Assembly (NCBI GenBank): GCA_947626465.1 | Contig: CANQSI010000030.1 | Location: 1 to 10,093 of the forward strand | Direction of reading: 5' to 3' | Source: an uncultured Atopobiaceae bacterium | GTDB taxonomy: Bacteria > Actinomycetota > Coriobacteriia > Coriobacteriales > Atopobiaceae | Length of the DNA stretch: 10,093 nucleotides | Shown: piece by piece, positions 1-6,877 of the stretch | Layout: the number at the start of each line of letters is the position of its first letter | Numbering within the stretch: position 1 is the stretch's first letter | The notes under the pieces: generated by a model | What the model was told of the DNA's origin: nothing | What the model saw: the letters and a program-made list of their open reading frames with translations, nothing else | The model's database searches: none | Translations under genes and position numbers: made by a program

Positions 1-273
1 CTCTCGAGCGAGAAGGCGCCCGACTGCTGCACGCTCTTCATGCCGAGGCGCCCGGAAACCCACGCGCGGCTCGAGACCGTCCGTCGCGCTTGGGATGCGC
101 TGGATCCGGAGAGCCTCATCGAAGAGGGCCTCGACGCGCTCGAATACGTGGATATCGAAGGTTGTCCGAGCTACAAGCCACCACGAGCGCTTGCTGAGCG
201 GCACCCCTCGCTTCGCGGGGCCTCGTGGACGCCCCGTGGAGGTGCGTCGCCCGATTCTGCGGCGCAACACTAA
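1..273 (+). CDS. C-terminal end of an unrecognised protein (5'-truncated)
   Basis: Frame 1 is open from the left edge of the window to a TAA at 271-273, giving about 90 residues of a protein that begins outside the window. Codons end mostly in G or C, as in the genes downstream, so this looks truly coding rather than a chance open frame. The fragment is soluble in character. It has a Cys pair near its start (PDCCTLF), an Arg/Glu-rich likely helical stretch (ETHARLETVRRAWDAL), the sequence YVDIEGCPSYKPP, and a basic, Pro/Gly/Ser-rich tail with no obvious fold. There is an internal ATG at 40, but the frame is open before it, so I do not take it as the start. I do not recognise the family and assign no function. 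The odd tail could be a genuine disordered C-terminus or the result of a frameshift after about position 185; sequence alone does not decide. Confidence 0.6.
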   Translation, partial: LSSEKAPDCCTLFMPRRPETHARLETVRRAWDALDPESLIEEGLDALEYVDIEGCPSYKPPRALAERHPSLRGASWTPRGGASPDSAAQH

Positions 274-280
274 CGTGTTG
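265..280. repeat. Perfect 6-bp inverted repeat across the stop codon of the first gene
   Basis: CAACAC-TAAC-GTGTTG is a perfect inverted repeat with a 4-base loop, and its loop contains the TAA stop of the upstream gene. The following bases are GATCCCCC with no T-run, so it is not a standard intrinsic terminator. It could be a weak 3'-end hairpin or a chance palindrome. Confidence 0.35.
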
Positions 281-421
281 GATCCCCCTGGGCCCTTGAG
301 CTGGCGCATCTCAGCGTCGAAGCGCCTGTTGGCCAGATTTTCGCCACCTCGACGAGGCGGGAAGTTCGCCAATTTCCGGAATGCGCGCCCGTAACCCTCA
401 CCATGGCCTCGGAGGTGGGTC
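274..421 (+). other. Gene-free stretch upstream of comEA
   Basis: No convincing gene lies in these 148 bases. The open frames crossing it (for example 95-394) read as shadows of the neighbouring genes. The stretch holds a perfect 11-base palindrome, CCTCGACGAGG, at about 347-357. At 360-377 it holds a hairpin GGAAGTT-CGCC-AATTTCC (seven pairs, one of them G-T, four-base loop) that no T-run follows. I see no confident -35/-10 pair, so I cannot say whether comEA has its own promoter here or is read from upstream. A Shine-Dalgarno sequence for comEA lies at the right end. Confidence 0.4.
411..416 (+). promoter_or_regulatory. comEA ribosome binding site
   Basis: GGAGGT ends five bases before the ATG at 422. 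It is a near-perfect Shine-Dalgarno sequence and fixes the comEA start. Confidence 0.75.
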
Positions 422-1150
422 ATGGTACGGCAAAGCACGCATAGGGCCTCTCTCTCGAGGACCATTCGACAACTCGCCACGAAGCACGCGACGCTCATCA
501 TCGGGTGTCTTCTCTGTGCCGGTTCAGCTTGTGCGCTTCTCGCGCAGGCCAATGAGCCCGCTATCGAGCTCGCACGCATCGATGCGGCGGCGCAGCAGGA
601 AGGCGAGGCAGATCCCGGATCTGGGGAGGCAGGCGATGTCTCGGAAGAGGAGGGCACGGCTGAATCTGGCGAAAAGGACGATGCCACCCCGGCGCACGCT
701 CGAATACACATAGACGGGGAGGTTGTCGCTCCGGGCGTCTACGAGATCGCGGGCGACGATCTTCGGGTGATGGATGTTGTGGAAGTGGCGGGAGGGCTGG
801 GCGCCAACGCAGACGTGTCGCAGGTGAACCTCGCAGCGCAGGTCCATGACGCGGACAAGGTGCACATCCCCGCGGTGGGGGAGGTCTCGCAGGCGGGAGG
901 CAGCGGGGTTGCGAGCGGAGGCACCGCGATCTCGGCGAGTGGGGCTTCGGATCCAAGCACTCCCATCAACATCAACCAGGCGAGCGCCGAGGAGCTCTGC
1001 GCGCTTCCCGGCGTGGGCGAGGCGACCGCGAAGAAGATCGTCGCAGATCGTGAGAGCTCTGGGCCCTTTGCCTCGCCCGAGGACCTCATGCGGGTCTCCG
1101 GCATAGGGGAGAAGAAGTTCGAATCGCTGAAGGACCTCATCTGTGTCTGA
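422..1150 (+). CDS. comEA: ComEA, membrane-anchored competence DNA-binding protein
   Basis: This 242-residue protein has the ComEA layout. A basic N-terminus and a single hydrophobic segment (about 24-42) act as membrane anchor. An acidic Glu/Asp/Gly-rich spacer follows (about 55-90), then an SLBB-type domain (about 93-153, IHIDGEVVAPGVYEI and VMDVVEVAGGLG). A Gly/Ser/Ala-rich linker (about 154-180) leads to a C-terminal helix-hairpin-helix DNA-binding domain (about 182-242, with ININQASAEELCALPGVGE and LMRVSGIGEKKF). ComEA proteins bind incoming double-stranded DNA at the outer face of the membrane and hand it to ComEC. The start is the ATG preceded by GGAGGT. The stop overlaps the comEC start by 8 bases, so the two are probably translated together. 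The comEB gene found between comEA and comEC in Bacillus is absent. The long spacers are low in complexity but in frame, and codon use matches the neighbours. Assignment is firm; active natural competence in the host is not shown. Confidence 0.93.
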   Translation: MVRQSTHRASLSRTIRQLATKHATLIIGCLLCAGSACALLAQANEPAIELARIDAAAQQEGEADPGSGEAGDVSEEEGTAESGEKDDATPAHARIHIDGEVVAPGVYEIAGDDLRVMDVVEVAGGLGANADVSQVNLAAQVHDADKVHIPAVGEVSQAGGSGVASGGTAISASGASDPSTPININQASAEELCALPGVGEATAKKIVADRESSGPFASPEDLMRVSGIGEKKFESLKDLICV

Positions 1151-3563
1151 GCGAACGTGGCCCGAGCGCAGCGCCTGCCCCCTTTCGCTTTTCGCCTTCG
1201 CCTTCCTCCTCGTCGCCACGCGCCTCACGCTCGAAGCGCCCATGCGCGCTCCGCGCACGTTCGCTGAGCAGCCACTTCCTTGGTGGCTCCTCGCCGTGGC
1301 CTGCGTGGGGTTCGTCGGCTTCATGGTGGTGCGCGTCGAGCGATCCCGCGCGGTGCAAGGTGCGACGTGCGTGAGCGCGCGCATCGCGGTCGTGGGAGGG
1401 ATCGCGCTCGCCTCGGTGTGCGTGGGCATCGCGCTCGGCAGGGCCCAGCTCTCCCGCGAGGCATACGCCTCCGAGCTCATGGCCAAGAGCGCGGTTTCCT
1501 CATGGGTGCTTACCATCACGCGGCGGCCGAGCCCCACCGAGCAGGGGTATTGGAGCGCTGCCGAGGTGTCGATCGACGGTGCGCATACAGGACGTGTGTG
1601 GGTGTCGAGCCAAGAAGCGCTTCGCTTCGGCGCTCGACTCCAGGTGGTGGGGCGCTACGAGCCGCTCGAAGGGGATGAATGGGGGATCAGCTCCCAGGTG
1701 CAGGGCATGGTGGGAACGGTCTGCGTGGTGAGCGTGCTCGAAGAGAGTCCCCCAACCGGCATCCCGGGCTTCTTCGATTCGCTTCGCAGCGCGCTCCTCG
1801 AGGCGATCGACCCCGAGGAAAGCCCGGGACGCGCACTCGTCGCCGCTTCGGCGCTCGGCTCTAAGGAGGGGATCAAGCGCTTCGGCATTGATGAGCAGTT
1901 CTCGGCCTTGGGCATAAGCCACTTGATCGCGGTATCCGGGTTGCACGTGGCGCTCGTGCTCGGGCTCGTGGGCGCGGGGCTCGCGCACCTCCACTTCGCG
2001 CTCGGCCCCCGCGTGGCGCTCCTTTTCGCAGTGGGCCTCCTCTACGTGCTTCTTTGCGGCCAGCCTGCTTCGGCGGTTCGCTCCTTTGTGATGGTGGGTG
2101 CCGCCGAGGTGGCAAATCTCGCCGGCAGACGCGCATGGGGGCTGAACGCGCTCGGTGTGGGGGCCATCGCCATGGTGCTCTTGGCCCCCACCTGCACTGG
2201 CGACCTCGGTTTTTGCCTGTCCGTCCTCTGCGTTGCCGCTATCTCGCTCCTCTCGCCTTGGATGAGGGTTGCGCTCGGCATGGAAGACGGGCGTTCGAGC
2301 ATCTCGAGGCGCCAATGGATCCTAAGGTCGCTCCGTGAGGCATGGCAGGCGCTGAAGCTCCAAGCGGGGCTCGCCCTCCTCTGCGCGATCATCTCGGCCC
2401 CATTGGTCGCAGGCTCATTCGGGGAGCTCTCCCTCGTGGCGCCGCTTGCGGCGATGATCCTCATCACGCCCTTCGAGGCGTTTCTCACGCTCGCGATCGT
2501 GGGGGCCTTCCTCTCGTGGATCCCGCTGGCAGGCGCATTCCTCGTGGCCTTCGCCTCTGCAGCTGGATCGGCGCTCCTCCTTACGGCCGAGGCTCTCTCG
2601 AGCCTTCCCTTTACGCAGCTCAACATCCACGCGACGGAGCCATGGGCAACGCTGCTTCCGTGGGCTCTCCTCTTCGGGGCGTGGCTGTGGTGGCCCCATG
2701 CAAAAGGCTCGCGCGCGCTCCTCCTCTTGGGAGTGGGGGCGGTGCTTGTGGCTTCGTGGGCGCTCGTGCATCCGCTTGTCCTCGGAGCTCGAGTGGTGGT
2801 GCTCGATGTGGGGCAGGGCGATGCGATCCTCATCCAAGACGGATGGCACGCGGCGCTCGTCGACACGGGGCCAGATGCCTCGGTGGTCGCAGCGCTTGGG
2901 CGCGAGGGGGTGTTCTCGCTCGATGCGGTGGTCCTCACCCACCAACATGACGATCACGCAGGGGGGCTGCCCGAGCTCGTGGGCAAGGTTCGCGTGGGAA
3001 CCGTCCTTCTCCCGGAGGGACAGAAGGCTGCGATGAGCGCAGAGGGACTGGAAGCGGTGGCGAAGCTCGGCGCCCATCTCGAGGAGATTCACGAGGGGAC
3101 CTCGTTTCGCATCGGCTCCTTCGCCCTCACGATGCTATGGCCGAAGGGGCCGGAGGATGGCGATGAAAACGAGGAATCGCTCGTGCTCGATCTCTCCTAC
3201 GAAAGGGATGGGGCGTGCCTCAGCGGTCTTCTGACGGGGGATGCCGAGGAAGATGTGCTCGCGGCGCTCCTCGGCGAAGGCAAGCTCCACGACCTCGATT
3301 TCCTCAAGGTGGGCCACCACGGCTCTTCCGTGTCCATCGATTCCTGGGAGGCGAGGGCGCTCTCGCCGGAGGTGGCGGTCGCATCGGCGGGGGAGGGCAA
3401 TCGCTATGGCCATCCGAAGGAGGAGTGCGTCGAGACGCTTACCTCGGCGGGCGCGCTCTTCCTCTGCACGAAGGACACGGGGAACGTGGCGCTCTATCCG
3501 GGGGTGGATGGTCCGAGGGTCTTATGCGAGCGGGCAGGCGGAATTGCCACTCGGCTAGACTAA
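1143..3563 (+). CDS. comEC: ComEC/Rec2, DNA-internalisation channel with metallo-beta-lactamase domain
   Basis: The 806-residue protein has the full three-part architecture of ComEC/Rec2. Residues about 1-100 form the N-terminal membrane segments, and about 118-205 are a soluble OB-like (DUF4131-type) region. A polytopic Competence domain spans about 225-510 and contains the hallmark GISHLIAVSGLHVAL (from residue 257). The C-terminal domain, from about 548, is a metallo-beta-lactamase fold: LDVGQGDA (D555-D560), metal motif HQHDDH (H600, H602, D604, H605), a TGD aspartate at D700 and GHHGSS (H725-H726). In the family this protein carries one DNA strand across the membrane, and the C-terminal domain is the proposed nuclease that degrades the other. 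All metal ligands visible in the family are present, so it appears intact. Translation starts at GTG 1143 inside the comEA end (GTGTCTGA overlap), which fits tight coupling to the DNA receptor. holA follows after 27 bases. Confidence 0.94.
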   Translation: MSERTWPERSACPLSLFAFAFLLVATRLTLEAPMRAPRTFAEQPLPWWLLAVACVGFVGFMVVRVERSRAVQGATCVSARIAVVGGIALASVCVGIALGRAQLSREAYASELMAKSAVSSWVLTITRRPSPTEQGYWSAAEVSIDGAHTGRVWVSSQEALRFGARLQVVGRYEPLEGDEWGISSQVQGMVGTVCVVSVLEESPPTGIPGFFDSLRSALLEAIDPEESPGRALVAASALGSKEGIKRFGIDEQFSALGISHLIAVSGLHVALVLGLVGAGLAHLHFALGPRVALLFAVGLLYVLLCGQPASAVRSFVMVGAAEVANLAGRRAWGLNALGVGAIAMVLLAPTCTGDLGFCLSVLCVAAISLLSPWMRVALGMEDGRSSISRRQWILRSLREAWQALKLQAGLALLCAIISAPLVAGSFGELSLVAPLAAMILITPFEAFLTLAIVGAFLSWIPLAGAFLVAFASAAGSALLLTAEALSSLPFTQLNIHATEPWATLLPWALLFGAWLWWPHAKGSRALLLLGVGAVLVASWALVHPLVLGARVVVLDVGQGDAILIQDGWHAALVDTGPDASVVAALGREGVFSLDAVVLTHQHDDHAGGLPELVGKVRVGTVLLPEGQKAAMSAEGLEAVAKLGAHLEEIHEGTSFRIGSFALTMLWPKGPEDGDENEESLVLDLSYERDGACLSGLLTGDAEEDVLAALLGEGKLHDLDFLKVGHHGSSVSIDSWEARALSPEVAVASAGEGNRYGHPKEECVETLTSAGALFLCTKDTGNVALYPGVDGPRVLCERAGGIATRLD

Positions 3564-3575
3564 GACGTGGCGAAT

Positions 3576-3583
3576 GAGGGGAG
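3576..3583 (+). promoter_or_regulatory. holA ribosome binding site, decides the start
   Basis: GAGGGGAG lies seven bases before ATG 3591. The earlier in-frame GTG at 3567 has no comparable purine tract ahead of it, so 3591 is the preferred start. Confidence 0.6.
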
Positions 3584-3590
3584 CGTGCGT

Positions 3591-4598
3591 ATGGCAGAGG
3601 CGAAGAAGCTGCTTGGCGCGTATGCCGCGCTCGGCACCGACACGCTCAAGCGCGACCGCACGATCACGCGCTTCAAGGATCGCCTCGAGGGCCCTGCGGC
3701 GTTCTTCGACCTCGACGAGTTCAGTGCCACCTCGAACATGGAAGCGGACGACATCGCCCGCCTCATCGCGTCGCTGAACCAGCTCCCGATGGGTCCGGGG
3801 CAGCGGCTCGTCATCGTGAGGGAGGCCCAGGCACTTCCCCCGGAGGGCAAGGACGCCCTCGTTTCCTATCTCAAGGACCCGAACCCCGACGCATCCCTGC
3901 TCCTCGTGGCCGACAAGCTCGATGCGCGCTCGAAGCTCTACAAGGCGGTGAGCGCGCAGGGGAGGGGTGCCATCATCCGCTGCGAGGAGCCGAAGGGAAA
4001 GGATGCGGGAAGCCAAGTCGACCGCATGGCCCAAGAGCTCGGCCTTCGTCTTGATCCCCTCGCGAAGAACGAGCTCCTCGACCGCGTCGGGCAGAAGGCG
4101 GCGCTGCTTTCCAGGGCGCTTCGCACCATTCGCGAGCAGCATGAGGGGCTCACATGGGTGGATGTGGACACCATCCGCGCCACGGTCGAGCGCAGCGAGG
4201 CGGCCGCGCCTTGGATAGTCGCCGAGGCCGTCATCGCCAAGGATGGGAAGAAGGCCCTCGAACTCGTCTTCGAAAGCGGTGAGGAGGGCAGGATCGGCTA
4301 CCACGTGTGGATTACGCGCTACCTTCGCGAGGCGCTGGTGGCCAAGGAGCTTGCGCAGGATGGCTATGGCGAGCAGCGAGGAACGGAGATGCTCGCGGAG
4401 CGCTTCGGCGTGCGTCCCCAGGAGAAGGGGCCCCAGAACGCCTGGCGCCATCGCGCGCCGTGGCGGGCCGCTCGACGTTTCTCGAGAAGCGAACTCGTGA
4501 GGCTCCTCGATCGCGCGCTTGACGTGGAGGATGCGCTCAAGGGCTCCGCGAACGAGGAGAGCGAGCTTGTGCGCTGGATCTGCGAGATCTGCGACTGA
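3591..4598 (+). CDS. holA: DNA polymerase III delta subunit (clamp loader)
   Basis: The protein is 335 residues long, the usual size for HolA. The N-terminus, MAEAKKLLGAYAALGTDTLK, matches the family opening, where a short beta-strand leads into 'G.D..K.....'. A central stretch reads VIVREAQALPPEGKDALVSY, followed by SLLLVADKLDARSKLYKAV; this pair is typical of the delta AAA+-like core. An all-alpha C-terminal collar domain ends at RWICEICD. HolA opens the beta sliding clamp as part of the clamp loader and lacks ATPase motifs of its own, consistent with the absence of a P-loop here. It follows comEC closely, the same neighbour as in Bacillus and many other Gram-positives; this is conserved synteny rather than a shared pathway. 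I use ATG 3591 because it has a good Shine-Dalgarno sequence; GTG 3567 would add eight residues. No intrinsic terminator with a T-run is visible on the plus strand after the gene. Confidence 0.92.
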   Translation: MAEAKKLLGAYAALGTDTLKRDRTITRFKDRLEGPAAFFDLDEFSATSNMEADDIARLIASLNQLPMGPGQRLVIVREAQALPPEGKDALVSYLKDPNPDASLLLVADKLDARSKLYKAVSAQGRGAIIRCEEPKGKDAGSQVDRMAQELGLRLDPLAKNELLDRVGQKAALLSRALRTIREQHEGLTWVDVDTIRATVERSEAAAPWIVAEAVIAKDGKKALELVFESGEEGRIGYHVWITRYLREALVAKELAQDGYGEQRGTEMLAERFGVRPQEKGPQNAWRHRAPWRAARRFSRSELVRLLDRALDVEDALKGSANEESELVRWICEICD

Positions 4599-4620
4599 TC
4601 CATCGAGCCGCCATCCTCAC

Positions 4621-4648
4621 AAAAGGGACCCCGGCGAACCGAGGTCCC
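4621..4648 (-). terminator. Rho-independent terminator of rpsT
   Basis: Bases 4625-4648 form GGGACC..GG-CGAA-CC..GGTCCC: six outer pairs, one C/A mismatch, three further pairs and a four-base loop. On the minus strand the hairpin is followed at once by TTTT (4624-4621), as expected for termination of rpsT. On the plus strand the next bases are GAACCTTG, so it should not be efficient for holA. Confidence 0.82.
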
Positions 4649-4681
4649 GAACCTTGCAAAGTGAACAGAGGGGGGGAGCGA

Positions 4682-4945
4682 CTAGGAGATCGTGTTCACG
4701 AGCTTCTGGACGCCGCTCTTGCGCTGAGCCGCCTGGTTCTTGTGGATGATGCCCTTCGAGGCAGCCTTGTCGAGGAGCCGGCACGCATCGTTCGCGAGCG
4801 CCTGCGCGGTCTTGGCGTCGCCTTCCTCCACCGCCGCGTGGACTTTCTTGATGGCGGTCTTTAGCGAGGAACGGACGGCGCGATTGCGCATGCGGGCCTT
4901 CTCGGCGGTCTTGATGCGCTTCTTCTGAGACTTGATGTTTGCCAC
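4682..4945 (-). CDS. rpsT: Small ribosomal subunit protein S20
   Basis: The minus strand encodes 87 residues, beginning MANIKSQKKRIKTAEKARMR and ending KLVNTIS, which is S20 throughout: a short, very basic, all-helical 16S rRNA-binding protein of normal length. The characteristic KSQKKRI and RNRAVRSSLKTAIKK segments are present. S20 binds 16S rRNA early in assembly of the 30S subunit. The start is GTG at 4945-4943, with GGAAAGG six bases ahead; no ATG is available in frame at the proper place. The gene points toward holA and is separated from it by its own terminator. It is divergent from lepA. The E. coli rpsT gene also has a non-ATG start (UUG) that is tied to autoregulation; the GTG and leader hairpins here make similar control plausible, but that is inference. 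Confidence 0.95.
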   Translation of the reverse strand: MANIKSQKKRIKTAEKARMRNRAVRSSLKTAIKKVHAAVEEGDAKTAQALANDACRLLDKAASKGIIHKNQAAQRKSGVQKLVNTIS

Positions 4946-4975
4946 AATGAACCTTTCCGAAAGCCCCGAGGGGCT
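4946..4975 (-). promoter_or_regulatory. Structured leader of rpsT with partly paired ribosome binding site
   Basis: Read on the minus strand, the bases just before the GTG hold two inverted repeats. AGCCCC-TC-GGGGCT (4975-4962) is followed by CTTTC-G-GAAAG (4963-4953). They share two bases, so full forms of the two cannot coexist. The second includes most of the Shine-Dalgarno sequence GGAAAGG (4958-4952). This is a plausible site for translational autoregulation by S20, but no known S20 binding consensus was tested. Confidence 0.45.
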
Positions 4976-5008
4976 CGAGTGATGAGGGAATATGCCAACA
5001 GTCTGCGC

Positions 5009-5017
5009 ATTGTACCA
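5009..5017 (-). promoter_or_regulatory. Probable rpsT promoter (extended -10)
   Basis: On the minus strand, TGG-TACAAT gives a -10 hexamer one mismatch from TATAAT (at 5014-5009), preceded by the TGn extension (5017-5015). No good -35 hexamer lies 16-18 bases further upstream, which fits an extended -10 promoter. Transcription would begin near 5002 and give a leader of about 57 bases. Confidence 0.5.
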
Positions 5018-5040
5018 CGCCTTCGACTTGCCGCTATCAT
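5010..5040 (+). promoter_or_regulatory. Possible lepA promoter, placing transcription start at the lepA ATG
   Basis: TATCAT at 5035-5040 resembles a -10 box. A weak -35 candidate, TTGTAC (5010-5015), lies 19 bases upstream. A start site seven or eight bases after the -10 box would fall at 5047-5048, on the A of the chosen lepA ATG. No Shine-Dalgarno sequence precedes that ATG, so a leaderless mRNA is the simplest reading. The -35 candidate overlaps the rpsT -10 box on the other strand. Confidence 0.38.
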
Positions 5041-5047
5041 CATGACC

Positions 5048-6877
5048 ATGAGCGCCCATGACGCATATTCCGCCCAAATTCCGCGTGAGCGCGTGCGCAA
5101 CTTCTCCATTGTGGCGCACATCGACCACGGAAAGTCGACGATCTCGGATCGCATCCTCGAGGCGACGCACACGATCGAGGATCGCGAGATGACCTCGCAG
5201 GTACTCGATACGATGGACATTGAGCGCGAACGCGGCATCACCATCAAGTCGAACGCGGTACGGCTCTTCTACGAGGCAGACGACGGCGAAATGTACGCGC
5301 TGAACCTCATCGACACGCCGGGCCACGTGGATTTCTCCTACGAGGTCTCGCGCTCGCTCGCGGCCTGCGAGGGAGCCGTGCTCGTCGTCGATGCGACGCA
5401 GGGCGTGGAGGCCCAGACCGTCTCGAACGCGCTCCTCGCGATGAACGCGGACCTCGAGATCGTCGTGGCCATCAACAAGATAGACCTTCCAAGCGCGGAG
5501 CCGGAGCGCATCAAGGCAGAGATCGAGGACGTCCTCGCGCTTCCCGCAGACGATGCGGTGCTCGTGAGCGGCAAGACCGGCGAGGGCATCCACGACCTCC
5601 TCGAGGCCATCGTGGCTGAGGTTCCACCGCCAGGGGGGCGCGATGACGCGCCGCTCGCAGCGCTCGTCGTCGATTCCTGGTTTGACGCGTATCGTGGCGT
5701 GGTGGCCATCGTGCGCGTGATGGATGGGGTCATTCGCGCACGCGACGGCCTTCGCCTCATGGCCTCCGGGGCGCGCTTCGACGCCGAGGAGGTGGGCTTT
5801 CGCCAGCCCCGCGAGGTGCCGGTGCGGCGCCTCGGCGCAGGCGAGGTGGGATATGTGGTCACGGGCCTCAAGGACGCGGCGCTCGTGCATGCGGGCGACA
5901 CCATCACGAGCCGCGAGGGGGGCGTGGAGGAGCCCCTCAGCGGGTATCGCGATGCGAAGCCGATGGTCTTTTGCGGCCTCTTTCCCACCGACACCAACGA
6001 CTTCGAGGCCCTGCGCGATGCCCTCGAGCGCCTCGCGCTGAACGACCCCTCGATCTCCTGGGAACCGGAGAACTCCGTCGCGCTCGGATTCGGCTTTCGC
6101 GTGGGTTTCCTCGGCCTTCTCCACATGGAGGTGGTGAAGGAGCGCCTCGAGCGCGAGTTCGACCTCGACCTCGTGGCCACGGCGCCCTCCGTGGACTACC
6201 ACGTGCACACCACCAAGGGAACGGTCCTCGATGTGAAGAGCCCGATAGACCTTCCCGACCCCTCATCGATCGCCTTCATCGAGGAGCCGATCTTGAAGGC
6301 CACGGTGATCGTGCCTCCCGACTACGTGGGGGCCGTGATGGAGCTCACCACCGAGCATCGCGGGACATTCGAGAACATGGTCTACCTCTCGGAGCGCTCC
6401 GTCGAGATGCACTGGAAGGTGCCGCTCTCGGAGCTCATCCTCGACTACTTCGACCAGCTGAAGAGCCGCACGAAGGGCTATGCGTCGCTCGACTACGACA
6501 TCACGGGCTACGAGGAGGCCGACCTCGTGAAGCTCGACATCCTCCTCGCGGGCGATCCCGTGGATGCCCTCTCCTTCATCGTGCCGAGGGAGCGCGCGCA
6601 GTCCATGGGCCATGATCTCGCGGTGAAGCTCAAGGAGATCATCCCCCGCCAGCTCTTCGAGGTGCCCATCCAAGCCGTGGTGGGGAGCCGCGTGGTCGCG
6701 CGCACGAACGTGAAGGCGAGGCGCAAGGACGTGCTCGCCAAGTGCTATGGCGGCGACATCTCGCGCAAGCGCAAGCTCCTCGAGAAGCAGCGCGAGGGCA
6801 AGAAGCGCATGAAGTCCATCGGCAAGGTAGACGTGCCCCAGGAGGCGTTCATGGCCATCCTCAAGGTGGGCGAGTGA
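5048..6877 (+). CDS. lepA: Elongation factor 4 (LepA), ribosome-associated GTPase
   Basis: The 609-residue product is LepA/EF4 along its whole length, close to the family size of about 600. G1 is AHIDHGKS (residues 23-30), switch I includes ERERGITIK (59-67), G3 is DTPGHVDF (89-96, catalytic His 93), and G4 is NKID (143-146). The G5 position reads SGKTGEG, where SAKTG is more usual. The diagnostic LepA C-terminal domain, with LAKCYGGDISRKRKLLEKQ near 563-581, is intact. LepA is a GTPase that acts on 70S ribosomes or in late 30S maturation and affects elongation or initiation under stress. I start at ATG 5048; ATG 5042 is in frame two codons earlier, and GTG 4979 would begin within the divergent promoter region. 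None has a Shine-Dalgarno sequence close by. The stop overlaps the next gene by GTGA, so the genes are probably coupled. Confidence 0.95.
   Translation: MSAHDAYSAQIPRERVRNFSIVAHIDHGKSTISDRILEATHTIEDREMTSQVLDTMDIERERGITIKSNAVRLFYEADDGEMYALNLIDTPGHVDFSYEVSRSLAACEGAVLVVDATQGVEAQTVSNALLAMNADLEIVVAINKIDLPSAEPERIKAEIEDVLALPADDAVLVSGKTGEGIHDLLEAIVAEVPPPGGRDDAPLAALVVDSWFDAYRGVVAIVRVMDGVIRARDGLRLMASGARFDAEEVGFRQPREVPVRRLGAGEVGYVVTGLKDAALVHAGDTITSREGGVEEPLSGYRDAKPMVFCGLFPTDTNDFEALRDALERLALNDPSISWEPENSVALGFGFRVGFLGLLHMEVVKERLEREFDLDLVATAPSVDYHVHTTKGTVLDVKSPIDLPDPSSIAFIEEPILKATVIVPPDYVGAVMELTTEHRGTFENMVYLSERSVEMHWKVPLSELILDYFDQLKSRTKGYASLDYDITGYEEADLVKLDILLAGDPVDALSFIVPRERAQSMGHDLAVKLKEIIPRQLFEVPIQAVVGSRVVARTNVKARRKDVLAKCYGGDISRKRKLLEKQREGKKRMKSIGKVDVPQEAFMAILKVGE

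Noticed and set aside
497..520. Possible lipoprotein signal (IIGC, Cys 29) in ComEA
   Set aside because: The Cys lies near the beginning of the hydrophobic stretch with no h-region before it. The segment fits an ordinary membrane anchor better.
524..1537. 337-residue minus-strand frame opposite comEA and comEC
   Set aside because: Composition is Arg/Ser/His-rich shadow sequence with no recognisable motif, opposite two well-identified genes.
3555..4451. 298-residue minus-strand frame opposite holA
   Set aside because: It lies antisense to holA, which has clear family motifs; the frame is open because of G/C bias at third positions.
4625..4648. Bidirectional terminator also serving holA
   Set aside because: The plus-strand side has no T-run after the hairpin, only GAACCTTG, so only the minus-strand function is supported.
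4670..4676. Run of seven G just after the rpsT stop
   Set aside because: It is non-coding and shows no link to a gene; at most it is a spot for sequencing error or length variation.
4682..6208. 508-residue open frame on the minus strand covering rpsT and much of lepA
   Set aside because: Only its last 87 codons are real (rpsT, from GTG 4945). The rest is antisense to lepA, where G/C-rich codon bias keeps the opposite strand open.
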